DNA of 7,834 nt from Nitrospira sp. UBA2083 (lineage in GTDB: Bacteria > Nitrospirota > Nitrospiria > Nitrospirales > Nitrospiraceae), in NCBI GenBank assembly GCA_002331625.1, contig DCZN01000103.1, positions 9,635 through 17,468 on the forward strand, read 5' to 3'. The position numbers and the translations under genes are program-made. Each line of letters opens with the position of its first letter. The stretch's first letter is position 1. Below are positions 1 to 5,716 of this stretch, one piece after another. The notes beneath the pieces were generated by a model. It did not search any database, was not told the origin of the DNA, and was given only the letters and a program-made list of their open reading frames with translations.

Positions 1-213
1 TTCTCGCGTCGCTCAGAGGCTCACCGTACGGCAGAGAGTACGCTTCGCCTCTTTACTAGCTGCGGCCTTGCTGGACAGACTTTTTGAGCATCCTGTGCTC
101 GTTCTTGAACCAGGCCATGATGTTCCACAGTTGCGCATGCGAACCTTGTCCAAATAGTTTTTTCGCAGTCTGCTGGAGCGCCTAGAACGCTATCGCCACC
201 GCGATGGCGTGAC
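1..213. repeat. Direct repeat, copy 1 (partial at window edge)
   Basis: This stretch matches 2645-2857 at a constant offset of 2644 bases, with no indels and 13 mismatches counted by eye (about 94% identity). It holds the right portion of a terminal-inverted-repeat element (to position 95), a 71-bp unexplained segment, and about 47 bp of RAYT coding sequence (from 167). Similarity fades after 213-216. The left inverted-repeat end of the element is presumably just outside the window. Short open frames across this repeat appear in both copies and look spurious. Confidence 0.9.
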
Positions 214-216
214 GCT
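167..216 (+). pseudogene. RAYT transposase fragment (copy 1)
   Basis: Frame 167 reads SLLERLERYRHRDGVTLRN. This matches the segment just after the first motif block of REP-associated tyrosine transposases (Y1_Tnp, IS200-like), where the family usually has a LLERYR..G..VHAYVLM-type sequence. Neither the N-terminal block nor the catalytic HxH and tyrosine regions are present here. The fragment is the tail of direct-repeat copy 1 and has the same upstream junction as the better-preserved relic near 2811. It is non-functional debris. Confidence 0.6.
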
Positions 217-421
217 GCGTAACTCAATACCCATGCCTGCCTCGGTCGCACTAGCTATCCCCCCATCTCCTCCAGGCTTGCCCCACCTGCACCACTTCTC
301 TCATGGCCGCCTCGTGGCGCAACGGCATCTGTGCTCCGATACCCGCACCCTCGTAATTCCCATGATTCATCTCCGGTCACAACAAGATCTTTCTCATATG
401 TTAAGCCGAGCTGTCGAATGT
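214..421. other. Intergenic stretch with no supported gene
   Basis: Between the end of the repeat and the toxin-antitoxin promoter I see no convincing gene. An open frame from 209 runs into the antitoxin frame, but the part before 473 is not protein-like and lacks a ribosome binding site. I take it as chance read-through. Confidence 0.6.
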
Positions 422-451
422 TTGACCCCGTGCCTGTCTCCACTGTATGAT
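422..451 (+). promoter_or_regulatory. Sigma-70-type promoter of the toxin-antitoxin operon
   Basis: A -35 box TTGACC (422-427) and a -10 box TATGAT (446-451) are separated by 18 bp. Transcription would start near 458, giving a leader of about 15 nt before the antitoxin start at 473. The -10 box lies within the inverted repeat at 443-463, so a protein bound there would block RNA polymerase. Confidence 0.6.
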
Positions 452-463
452 TTTGTCATACAG
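443..463. promoter_or_regulatory. Inverted-repeat operator for the RHH antitoxin
   Basis: There is a perfect 8-bp inverted repeat, CTGTATGA (443-450) and TCATACAG (456-463), with a 5-bp spacer. It covers the -10 box and abuts the ribosome binding site AGGAGGTG. Ribbon-helix-helix antitoxins commonly autorepress by binding such short palindromes, so this is the likely operator. Binding is inferred. Confidence 0.6.
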
Positions 464-472
464 GAGGTGCCC

Positions 473-718
473 ATGAAGCGCACACGCGTGCCGGTGACGG
501 TCTCGCTCCCATCCAATCTCGCCGAGAATTTTGAACGTCTGGCCAAAGCCGAGGCCAAGAACAAGAGCCAACTTTTTAGGGAAATGCTTACAGTTTATGA
601 GCGAAGACGGCGGGAAGAACAGTTTCACGAGTTACAGAGATATGGCGTGAAGAAAGCCCGCAAGAAAGGGGTGCTGACCGAAGCCGACGTGGAACAGCTA
701 GTGTTTCAAGGCCGCTAA
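473..718 (+). CDS. Ribbon-helix-helix antitoxin, partner of PIN toxin
   Basis: This 81-residue protein probably binds DNA and neutralises the PIN-domain toxin encoded next to it. Residues 5-13 (RVPVTVSLP) form the expected beta strand. Two helices follow: about 14-29 and, from KSQLFREML onward, about 30-48. This is the RHH (CopG/Arc) layout. The basic, charged tail (about 49-81, with YGVKKARKKG and TEADVEQLV) resembles the toxin-binding extension seen in these antitoxins. The ATG at 473 is chosen because AGGAGGTG lies just before it; a longer upstream frame has no such site. The stop codon lies one base before the toxin start, so translation is likely coupled. Autorepression through the 443-463 palindrome is inferred. 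The family assignment is firm; the exact subfamily is not. Confidence 0.85.
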   Translation: MKRTRVPVTVSLPSNLAENFERLAKAEAKNKSQLFREMLTVYERRRREEQFHELQRYGVKKARKKGVLTEADVEQLVFQGR

Positions 719-719
719 G

Positions 720-1121
720 ATGCGCGTCGTCTTTGACACCAATATCTACATCTCGGCGTTTGCCATTCCCGGAGGCAACGCGGAAGAAGCCTACCTCAAA
801 GCTATTCACGGTGAGTTTGAACTGCTTACCTCGGTGGCCATCCTAACGGAAACCGCGAGAGTGCTCCAATTGAAATTCGATTGGGCGGAAGACAAGGTTC
901 GGCACGCTATACAAGAGATCAGTCAGACCGCAACGGTGCTCCGCCCTCGCCCAACTCTTCACGTACTAAAAGACGAGCCAGACAATCGCATTCTCGAATG
1001 TGCGATAGCCGCTCAGGCGGACTGGATTGTGTCGGGTGATCGCCACCTCCTGGCGCTCAAACGTCATGCGGGCAGTGGCATCATTTCGCTTGCCCACTTT
1101 CTTGCTGAACTTGAGAAGTAG
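720..1121 (+). CDS. PIN-domain toxin (putative ribonuclease)
   Basis: This 133-residue protein matches the PIN-family putative toxin group (COG1569 type). PIN toxins are metal-dependent ribonucleases that cut tRNA, rRNA or mRNA when the antitoxin is lost; the target here is unknown. The acidic residues expected at the active site are all visible: D6 in VVFDTN, E44 in LTETARVL, D88 in the PDNRILECA block and D107 in IVSGDRHLL. The length is typical and nothing suggests inactivation. It starts one base after the antitoxin stop codon, a classic antitoxin-first operon. The pair lies between two direct repeats with transposase debris, which fits a horizontally moving module. Confidence 0.88.
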   Translation: MRVVFDTNIYISAFAIPGGNAEEAYLKAIHGEFELLTSVAILTETARVLQLKFDWAEDKVRHAIQEISQTATVLRPRPTLHVLKDEPDNRILECAIAAQADWIVSGDRHLLALKRHAGSGIISLAHFLAELEK

Positions 1122-1215
1122 ACATCTTCCTCCTAAATAGCTCAATGCTCATGCCTGCCCCCACCATAGCCCACGGAGCTAGAGCGTCAAGAAAAGAGAA
1201 CGCGACCCTCACAAA

Positions 1216-1244
1216 TGGTGTCAGGCATGACCCTTGACTTATGA
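1216..1244 (+). repeat. Solo RAYT-leader-like motif
   Basis: This 29-bp stretch, with the core GTCAGGCA...TTGAC.TAT, matches 21 of 29 bases of the segment at 2449-2477 that precedes the RAYT relic. GGGGTCAGG...TTGAC-type motifs commonly sit upstream of RAYT genes in many bacteria. No transposase coding sequence follows here, so it may be an orphan remnant. The rest of 1122-1309 shows nothing recognisable. Confidence 0.4.
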
Positions 1245-1309
1245 TGAAGAGAGGCACAACGTAGCGTCGCTGTCCGTATTGTCCGGCACCGCACACCTGA
1301 TCCACCCTC

Positions 1310-1338
1310 TTTACGCGGACCCGATCGCTGTCTATACT
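1310..1338 (+). promoter_or_regulatory. Promoter of the FAD oxidoreductase, possibly leaderless
   Basis: A -35-like TTTACG (1310-1315) and a -10-like TATACT (1333-1338) are spaced by 17 bp. The predicted transcription start, near 1345, is only a few bases before the ATG at 1349. No Shine-Dalgarno sequence is visible there, so the transcript may be leaderless or nearly so. Confidence 0.4.
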
Positions 1339-1348
1339 CGCCGCTCCT

Positions 1349-2422
1349 ATGTCTCCGTCCGAGCGCATCTCGATCGCTGGAGCCGGTCTCGCCGGTTTGA
1401 CGGCTGCCATCACCTTAGCGCACGCGGGCTATCCTGTTGTCGTGCATGAACGGCAGCAGGACGTGGGCCTGCGCTTTTGCGAAGATTATCAGGCGTTAGA
1501 GAACTGGACTTCGGAGGAAGACGTACTAGACACGATCCGCCGCTTGGGCATCCAGACTGACTTTTACTATCGGCCGATCAACCGCCTCTCTTCGTATAGC
1601 CCCCACAGCGCCGCCCACGTGACTGTTGCAGAACCTCATGGGTATTTGATCCGACGAGGCTGTCGGAGCGGTTCCGTGGATAGCGCGCTGAAGCACCAAG
1701 CGCTCGACCTTGGGGTGGACGTTCGCTTTGAGAGTTCCTTCAAGGAGACAGAGGCGGATATCGTAGCCACTGGACCGCGCCATGCCTGCGCCATCGCGGT
1801 CGGGTGTGTCTTCGACACGGACTTGGCGGAATGCGCCGCCGTGTTGCTGGATGACCGCCTCGCCCAAAAAGGGTATGCCTACCTACTGGTGGCGGATGGG
1901 CGAGGGACACTGGCGACAGTGTTCTATGATCGATCCTCAGAAGGGAAGGCCTGCCTGGAGCGCACGACGCGCCGAGTCTAGGACCTCCTCGGTCTCACGA
2001 TGCGCAACATCCGGCATTTTGGCGGGTATGGAACGTTTGATCGGACTCGACCGCTCACGCACGGCCGGCAACGCTATGTCGGCGAGGCAGCGGGATTGCA
2101 GGATTATCTGTTTGGGTTCGGGATTCGCCACGCGATGGTGTCGGGGTTTCTGGCAGGTCGGAGCATCATCGACGGTGCAGATTATGATCGGCTCTGCCGC
2201 ACGGCATTAGGTCATCACCTGCGCACCTCGTTGATCAACCGTTACGTGTATGAGTTCATGGGGCACACGGGCTATGACCTCCTCGTGCGCCTCAGCAGCC
2301 GGGCACGCAATCAGAGAACGTTCTGGTCCAAGATCTACACCAAACCTGTTCTGCGGATGCTCCTCTATCCGGTCGCGCTCAGAGCCGCAAAAGAGAAAAT
2401 CAGGATCAGAGCGCAATTTTGA
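1349..2422 (+). pseudogene. FAD-dependent oxidoreductase (geranylgeranyl reductase-like), interrupted by in-frame amber codon
   Basis: The frame encodes a 357-residue flavoprotein split by one TAG at 1979-1981 (codon 211). The first half has a Rossmann dinucleotide-binding site: GAGLAG at residues 11-16, and E34 at the end of the second strand to bind the ribose. The second half, in the same frame without a shift, has a GGYGTF segment and GEAAGLQDYLFGFG near residue 245, typical of the second FAD-contacting motif in the geranylgeranyl reductase/COG0644 group. Such enzymes reduce isoprenoid double bonds, but the substrate is unknown. A single C-to-T change (CAG to TAG) would explain the stop. 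The ATG at 2000 has no Shine-Dalgarno, so a separate second polypeptide is unlikely. Recent inactivation, a sequencing error or stop readthrough all remain possible. Confidence 0.75.
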
Positions 2423-2435
2423 GAGAACGACTCAT

Positions 2436-2477
2436 CCCAATACAGAATTGGGGTCAGGCACGAGTATTGACCTATTG
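2436..2477 (+). repeat. RAYT upstream leader with small hairpin
   Basis: CCCAAT (2436-2441) and ATTGGG (2447-2452) form a perfect 6-bp hairpin with a 5-nt loop. It overlaps a GGGGTCAGGCA...TTGACCTAT motif (2449-2477). This kind of leader is common just upstream of RAYT transposases, and the RAYT start lies 26 bp further on. No T-tract follows, so it is not a canonical terminator for the preceding gene. Confidence 0.45.
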
Positions 2478-2615
2478 CAACTCCAATCGCTCCGCTCCCT
2501 CGCATGGCCCGCAAGCCACGACTCGATTTCTCTGACAGGTTCTACCATGTTCTTGCACACGGGAATCGCCGCATCACGATCTTCCATGACCACGCGGATT
2601 CCCGCGCCTATCTGG

Positions 2616-2739
2616 CAGGATACTGAAAAAGTCCGCCAGCGTCGTTCTCGCGTCGCTCAGTGGCTCACCGTACGGCAGAGAGTACGCTTCGCCTCTTTAC
2701 TCGCTGCGGCCTTGCTGGACAGACTTTTTGAGCATCCTG
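2616..2739. mobile_element. Short terminal-inverted-repeat element (MITE/REP-like), 124 bp
   Basis: The left end CAGGATACTGAAAAAGTC (2616-2633) matches the reverse complement of the right end, GACTTTTTGAGCATCCTG, at 16 of 18 positions. The two inner CCAGC/GCTGG blocks extend the pairing. The interior codes for nothing convincing. It interrupts the RAYT frame, and its right portion occurs again at 1-95. No clear target-site duplication is visible, partly because a further 71 bp of unassigned sequence lies between the right end and the resumed RAYT frame. It is probably a non-autonomous element mobilised in trans. Confidence 0.7.
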
Positions 2740-2857
2740 TGCTCGTTCCTGAACCAGGCCATGATGTTCCTCAGTTGCATATGCGAATCTTGTCCAAATA
2801 GCTTTTCCGCAGTCTGCTGGAACGCCTGGAACGCTATCGCCAGCGCGATGGTGTGAC
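2645..2857. repeat. Direct repeat, copy 2
   Basis: This is the second copy of the 213-bp repeat at 1-213, in the same orientation. It spans most of the inverted-repeat element, the 71-bp unassigned segment and the resumed RAYT fragment. Recombination between the copies would remove a 2,644-bp unit containing the toxin-antitoxin pair, the FAD oxidoreductase and the RAYT N-terminus. Confidence 0.9.
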
Positions 2858-2902
2858 ACTCCATGCCTATGAATAGTTCGCACGCCTTCTCGTCCGACGA
2901 GG

Positions 2903-4630
2903 TTACCGCGATCGGCGGATTTCTTCGTAATGTGTGGACACGACTTGGTTGAGCGCCTCTCGGAGTTCTTCTCCTACATAGCGGCGGTTTGTGACTTTAC
3001 GGAGACGTGAAGCGAGTGCCCTATCACCGAGCGTCGATTCGGCCCATTTCACAAAATCTTCTCGGCGATCGTGATATTCCAAACTCTCCAAGGGAAGTGT
3101 CGGAATCAGTCGGCACAGTTCGAACAAACTGGCGGCTTCGATACCAAGGTGACCTTTCTCGGTGCGAAACACGAATCGCTTGCCGGGCGGGAGCGGAATA
3201 TCAAGGTATTTATACAGGTGACGGACGTGGGGGACCCGGCGAATGGCGGGGCGCATGCGGACGATATCGCCCCCGCAGAGCAAGGCGCTCCCCATCGGGA
3301 TCTGATTGAGACTCGCACCCTTCAGGTTGCATGTGGTGCAGTGAGTTCTCAGGCAATCTCCGATCATGTTGTCCGTGATCCGGGTGAGGAGCAGGTGGTG
3401 CAAAGATCCGAGGACTGATTCACTGAGGCGATCGGGACGGAACGACACAAAGGCCCAGCCTCCCGTGTTCAGAACGGGGTAGAGCAACGTAGCGACCTCG
3501 CTGCCTTCGAACAGGAATTCCTGCGCTTCATCCAGGACGATCCAATGGGGACGAAACTTTTGTTCTCGGACTGGTCGCAAGGCGCGCAGCAGTTCGGCAA
3601 CATAGTGGCTGCGCAACGTGATTGGATACCGGCTTAGATCAAGGACTAATGACACGCCTCCTTCCTCGATGAGCGACACGACGGCGGAAGGCGGGGGAAG
3701 TGAAGCCCGGTCACCCGTGATCGACACGAAGCGCGGGAGCACTTTCAGTCCGCGGAAGTCTCCCTCGGGGTCGATGAGGAGGACCTGGTACTCTTCATGA
3801 TGGAGTCCTTCTGCAATCAAACCGACCATCCAGGACTTGCCGGTGGCTGAATTGCCGAACACACCCAGATTCCGTCCCGCCAACCGCGCTGCCGGTACAG
3901 TGATCGGCGCACCCGTCTCTGTTTGTCCGAGCAGAAGCGGTCTCTCACGTTTGAGGGGAATGTCGAGGAATTTCCCGCTCAATGGATATTCCCTGAGGAT
4001 CTCGAGGACGCCTTGAGGGCCTGAAGCTTTGGCAAGCACATCCGCTGTTTCGATGACAGCGGGCACAGCATCGCCCACCGCGACCGACACCTCGGCGAGT
4101 GTCAGCATCGAGAGATCGTTTTCTGCATCACCGAAGGCCGCAACGTTTCTGGGAGAGAGGCCGCAGAGGGCCAAGAGCCGTTCGAGGCCCGATCCCTTGG
4201 TTGCTCCGGGCGGTAGCACCATCACGGCGCCTTTGTTGTACTCCATCGAGGTGGTACCTCCGTGAGTACTGAGAATTCGCCAGAGGGCTTGATCGTGAGG
4301 TGTCCAAGTTGCCGCGATCGCCAGGCCCCGCTCAAATGGAATTCCCGCGTCTTCCATGGCCTTGAGCAAGCGTGGATCGAGTTGCCCGAATGGGAGGTAT
4401 GTCTCCCCGCTCGCAGTATGGGAGAGCACCGCACCGTTTTCCCACACGATACCGGAGAACAGCTCACCGAGACGGCCGAGGACGAGGGTCTCAAAACGGC
4501 GGCCGGTGACGAGGAAGAGCACGTGCCCGCTTGCGCGGCATTGCTCCAATGCGGTCTCCACTTCCGGAGACACGTCACCGTTGAGGGCAAGGGTGCCGTC
4601 GAAGTCGAAGGCCAAGACGCGGCGATACAT
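2903..4630 (-). CDS. HAD-IIB phosphatase fused to HerA/DUF87-type ATPase
   Basis: This 575-residue protein has three parts. Residues 1-215 are a HAD hydrolase of the Cof/sucrose-phosphatase-like class: motif I DFDGT (D9, D11), motif II VTGR (T42), motif III K145 and motif IV GDAEND (D168, D172). All catalytic residues are present. Residues 230-475 are a P-loop ATPase: Walker A GNSATGKS (259-266), IDPEGD (286-291) and a Walker B-like VLDEAQ (365-370), as in HerA/DUF87 proteins. Residues 485-575 form a C-terminal domain with GDFxxW-like and GEELREAL features, perhaps related to DUF5752; I am unsure of that. A Cys/His cluster (C426, H430, C431, C434) could bind metal. No signal peptide is visible, so it is likely cytoplasmic. 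The start is set by the HAD motif position; no strong Shine-Dalgarno is visible. It probably follows the CBS gene in one transcript. Substrate and role are unknown. Confidence 0.85.
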   Translation of the reverse strand: MYRRVLAFDFDGTLALNGDVSPEVETALEQCRASGHVLFLVTGRRFETLVLGRLGELFSGIVWENGAVLSHTASGETYLPFGQLDPRLLKAMEDAGIPFERGLAIAATWTPHDQALWRILSTHGGTTSMEYNKGAVMVLPPGATKGSGLERLLALCGLSPRNVAAFGDAENDLSMLTLAEVSVAVGDAVPAVIETADVLAKASGPQGVLEILREYPLSGKFLDIPLKRERPLLLGQTETGAPITVPAARLAGRNLGVFGNSATGKSWMVGLIAEGLHHEEYQVLLIDPEGDFRGLKVLPRFVSITGDRASLPPPSAVVSLIEEGGVSLVLDLSRYPITLRSHYVAELLRALRPVREQKFRPHWIVLDEAQEFLFEGSEVATLLYPVLNTGGWAFVSFRPDRLSESVLGSLHHLLLTRITDNMIGDCLRTHCTTCNLKGASLNQIPMGSALLCGGDIVRMRPAIRRVPHVRHLYKYLDIPLPPGKRFVFRTEKGHLGIEAASLFELCRLIPTLPLESLEYHDRREDFVKWAESTLGDRALASRLRKVTNRRYVGEELREALNQVVSTHYEEIRRSR

Positions 4631-4647
4631 GACAATGTCAAAAGGTT

Positions 4648-4713
4648 GAGGTTAAGGCTTAGATTGGAAAGCGATTCAGAGATCCGCCCTTCAGGGTTCT
4701 TAGCCTTGACCTC
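4648..4713 (-). promoter_or_regulatory. Stem-loop between the CBS and HAD-ATPase genes
   Basis: Two 16-base arms (4648-4663 and 4698-4713) are inverted complements with two mismatches and a 34-nt loop. The loop holds a small palindrome, CCCTTCAGGG (4687-4696). The structure fills most of the 100-nt gap and begins 17 nt after the CBS stop codon. Only a short T-run follows on the minus strand, so a strong terminator is unlikely. Attenuation, mRNA processing or translational control of the downstream gene are possible. No function is shown. Confidence 0.4.
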
Positions 4714-4730
4714 GGGCCTCATCCTTCCTT

Positions 4731-5198
4731 TCAAATGCCGACCAGAATCCTATGAGCGCTGATCGCTTTCATCGTATTCACGACGTCCTCATATGAGACA
4801 GCAGGAATACTCCTTCCTCTCGCTTCCTGCGCAGCAAGGAGAAAATCGTTCATCGCAATGACTCCCTGGAACATTCCATCCTGATCCACTACCGGAAGGC
4901 GTCTGACTCGTTCCCGCTTCATGATGTCCAGGGCCGTGTGGACATCGTCGCTTGGCAGACAGGTGTAGGCCTTCCCCGACGTCGTTTCCCACACGGTGAT
5001 CTCGGACGGTGGCTTGTTTTTGGTGGCTGCGGCCATACAAATGTCGCGATCCGTGATCATGCCGAGCACCCGACCTTCAACGCTCACGACGGGGAGCGCT
5101 CCACAGTCACTGTCCCACATCATCTTCGCGGCCGCCGCTAAATTCGTGTCCGGGCCGCAACACTGGACATCATTGGTCATCATATCTTGGACTTTCAT
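4731..5198 (-). CDS. CBS-domain pair (Bateman module) protein
   Basis: This 155-residue protein consists almost only of two CBS domains (about 1-60 and 75-130). The first shows MTNDVQCCGPDTNLAAAAKMM and GALPVV...GRVLGMITDRDI. The second shows YTCLPSDDVHTALDIM and RRLPVVDQDGMFQGVIAMND. CBS pairs bind adenine nucleotides or related ligands and sense energy or stress state, usually by controlling a partner protein. A short C-terminal tail (about 131-155) follows. The start is supported by a strong Shine-Dalgarno, AAAGGAGG, six bases upstream. It is the first gene of a probable two-gene minus-strand unit, so it may sense a ligand for the HAD-ATPase fusion; this is inferred. It has five cysteines (13, 14, 32, 54, 79), which is rather many for such a small protein. 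Confidence 0.88.
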   Translation of the reverse strand: MKVQDMMTNDVQCCGPDTNLAAAAKMMWDSDCGALPVVSVEGRVLGMITDRDICMAAATKNKPPSEITVWETTSGKAYTCLPSDDVHTALDIMKRERVRRLPVVDQDGMFQGVIAMNDFLLAAQEARGRSIPAVSYEDVVNTMKAISAHRILVGI

Positions 5199-5562
5199 GG
5201 TGCCTCCTTTCCAAAAAGTAGGTAGGTGTGTGACGGACTGTTCATCTGTAACTGCTTGTTCGCTGCCGTCGTATTGGGGGCAACGTACCGAAACTGCCGG
5301 TCAAGACGTCATTCACCGATGCAAGAAAAGACTCTGGCAAAAATGGGACCATGAGAGACGGGTCCTACGACCGACGCAACTCTTTGATATCACCTGGTAG
5401 TGACGAAACAGCCTACCGTGAAGGGTGAACTCCTGTGAGGAGATCCGCTACAACGATCAACTCCACGATGTTGCTAAAGGGTACAGGAATTTCCTATGCC
5501 TGTGAGTTCTTGGCCACACTCGTTATAGATTAGACACCCCAACAGTCACCCAATGTCGGCGA

Positions 5563-5577
5563 GTTTGCTCTGCAAAC
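5563..5577. promoter_or_regulatory. Dyad upstream of the sigma-54-type promoter
   Basis: GTTTGC (5563-5568) and GCAAAC (5572-5577) form a perfect inverted repeat with a 3-bp spacer. With flanking GA/TC bases and one bulged position the symmetry extends slightly (GAGTTTGC and GCAAACACTC). It lies about 40 bp upstream of the sigma-54 -24 box, closer than usual for an enhancer site but possible for an activator. Function is inferred from position only. Confidence 0.3.
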
Positions 5578-5616
5578 ACTCACGTGGCCTCATTCAAAAG
5601 GCGACCGGAAAGGCAC

Positions 5617-5632
5617 GGGCACTTCAATTGCT
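5617..5632 (+). promoter_or_regulatory. Sigma-54 (RpoN)-type promoter
   Basis: The sequence GGGCACTTCAATTGCT matches the TGGCAC-N5-TTGCW consensus at all but the first base. The invariant GG (5618-5619) and GC (5630-5631) are exactly 10 bp apart. Transcription would start near 5643, leaving a leader of about 74 nt before the small gene at 5717. Such promoters need an ATP-dependent enhancer-binding activator. In E. coli the rtcBA operon uses sigma-54 with RtcR, so this promoter fits an operon that contains rtcB. Confidence 0.6.
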
Positions 5633-5664
5633 CCTTCAAGCGTGGTGAACGATTTGTCCCCTGC

Positions 5665-5682
5665 ATGAACGGTTCCGTTCAT
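5665..5682. promoter_or_regulatory. Perfect 18-bp palindrome in the operon leader
   Basis: ATGAACGG (5665-5672) and CCGTTCAT (5675-5682) are exact inverted complements around a TT. The site falls between the predicted sigma-54 start and the ribosome binding site of the first gene. The 2-nt spacer makes a protein-binding dyad more likely than an RNA hairpin, though a hairpin with a slightly opened loop is possible. Confidence 0.45.
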
Positions 5683-5716
5683 CAATGTGCCGTGACGACG
5701 GAGAGAAGGAGGTGCC

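Larger units (their letters stand above)
2504..2876 (+). pseudogene. REP-associated tyrosine transposase (RAYT), disrupted
   Basis: Translation from 2504 gives MARKPRLDFSDRFYHVLAHG followed by NRRITIFHDHADSRAYLA. This is the characteristic N-terminus of RAYT/IS200-like transposases, which act on single-stranded REP sequences. The frame then enters the inverted-repeat element and stops at 2624-2626. RAYT sequence resumes at 2811 with SLLERLERYRQRDGVTLHAY and ends at a TAG at 2874-2876. In intact relatives these two blocks are contiguous, so about 195 bp (roughly 2616-2810) have been inserted. Everything downstream is missing, including the HVH metal motif and the catalytic tyrosine. In the first block, H19 replaces the arginine usual in RGNRR. 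The gene is dead. Confidence 0.8.
5199..5716. other. Divergent control region between two operons
   Basis: This 518-bp region contains no credible gene; the short open frames lack ribosome binding sites and protein-like composition. Its right third carries a sigma-54-type promoter and two dyads, annotated separately. I could not find a convincing sigma-70 promoter for the leftward CBS gene, although one must exist. Confidence 0.6.

Noticed and set aside
209..472. Upstream extension of the antitoxin frame (a 169-residue open frame)
   Set aside because: The extra residues are not protein-like and have no ribosome site, while ATG 473 has a strong Shine-Dalgarno and a proper RHH N-terminus.
2665..2883. 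Minus-strand open frame of 72 codons over the repeat, matched by a similar one at 21-251
   Set aside because: Both lie on the non-coding repeat and the RAYT remnant. Their similarity is simply that of the DNA repeat, with no start signal.
2889..2901. Palindrome CTCGTC-C-GACGAG next to the stop of the HAD-ATPase gene as a terminator
   Set aside because: The centre is one base, too tight for a hairpin without opening the stem, and no T-tract follows on either strand.
3007..3418. Plus-strand open frames inside the HAD-ATPase gene
   Set aside because: They are antisense shadows of a GC-rich gene whose minus-strand frame carries clear catalytic motifs.
4996..5400. Plus-strand open frame of 134 codons across the CBS gene start and the intergenic region
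   Set aside because: It overlaps the CBS gene antisense and has no ribosome site or recognisable domain.
5341..5400. GGACC...GGTCC short inverted repeat as an operator
   Set aside because: Five-base arms with a 10-base gap are expected by chance in a region of this size.
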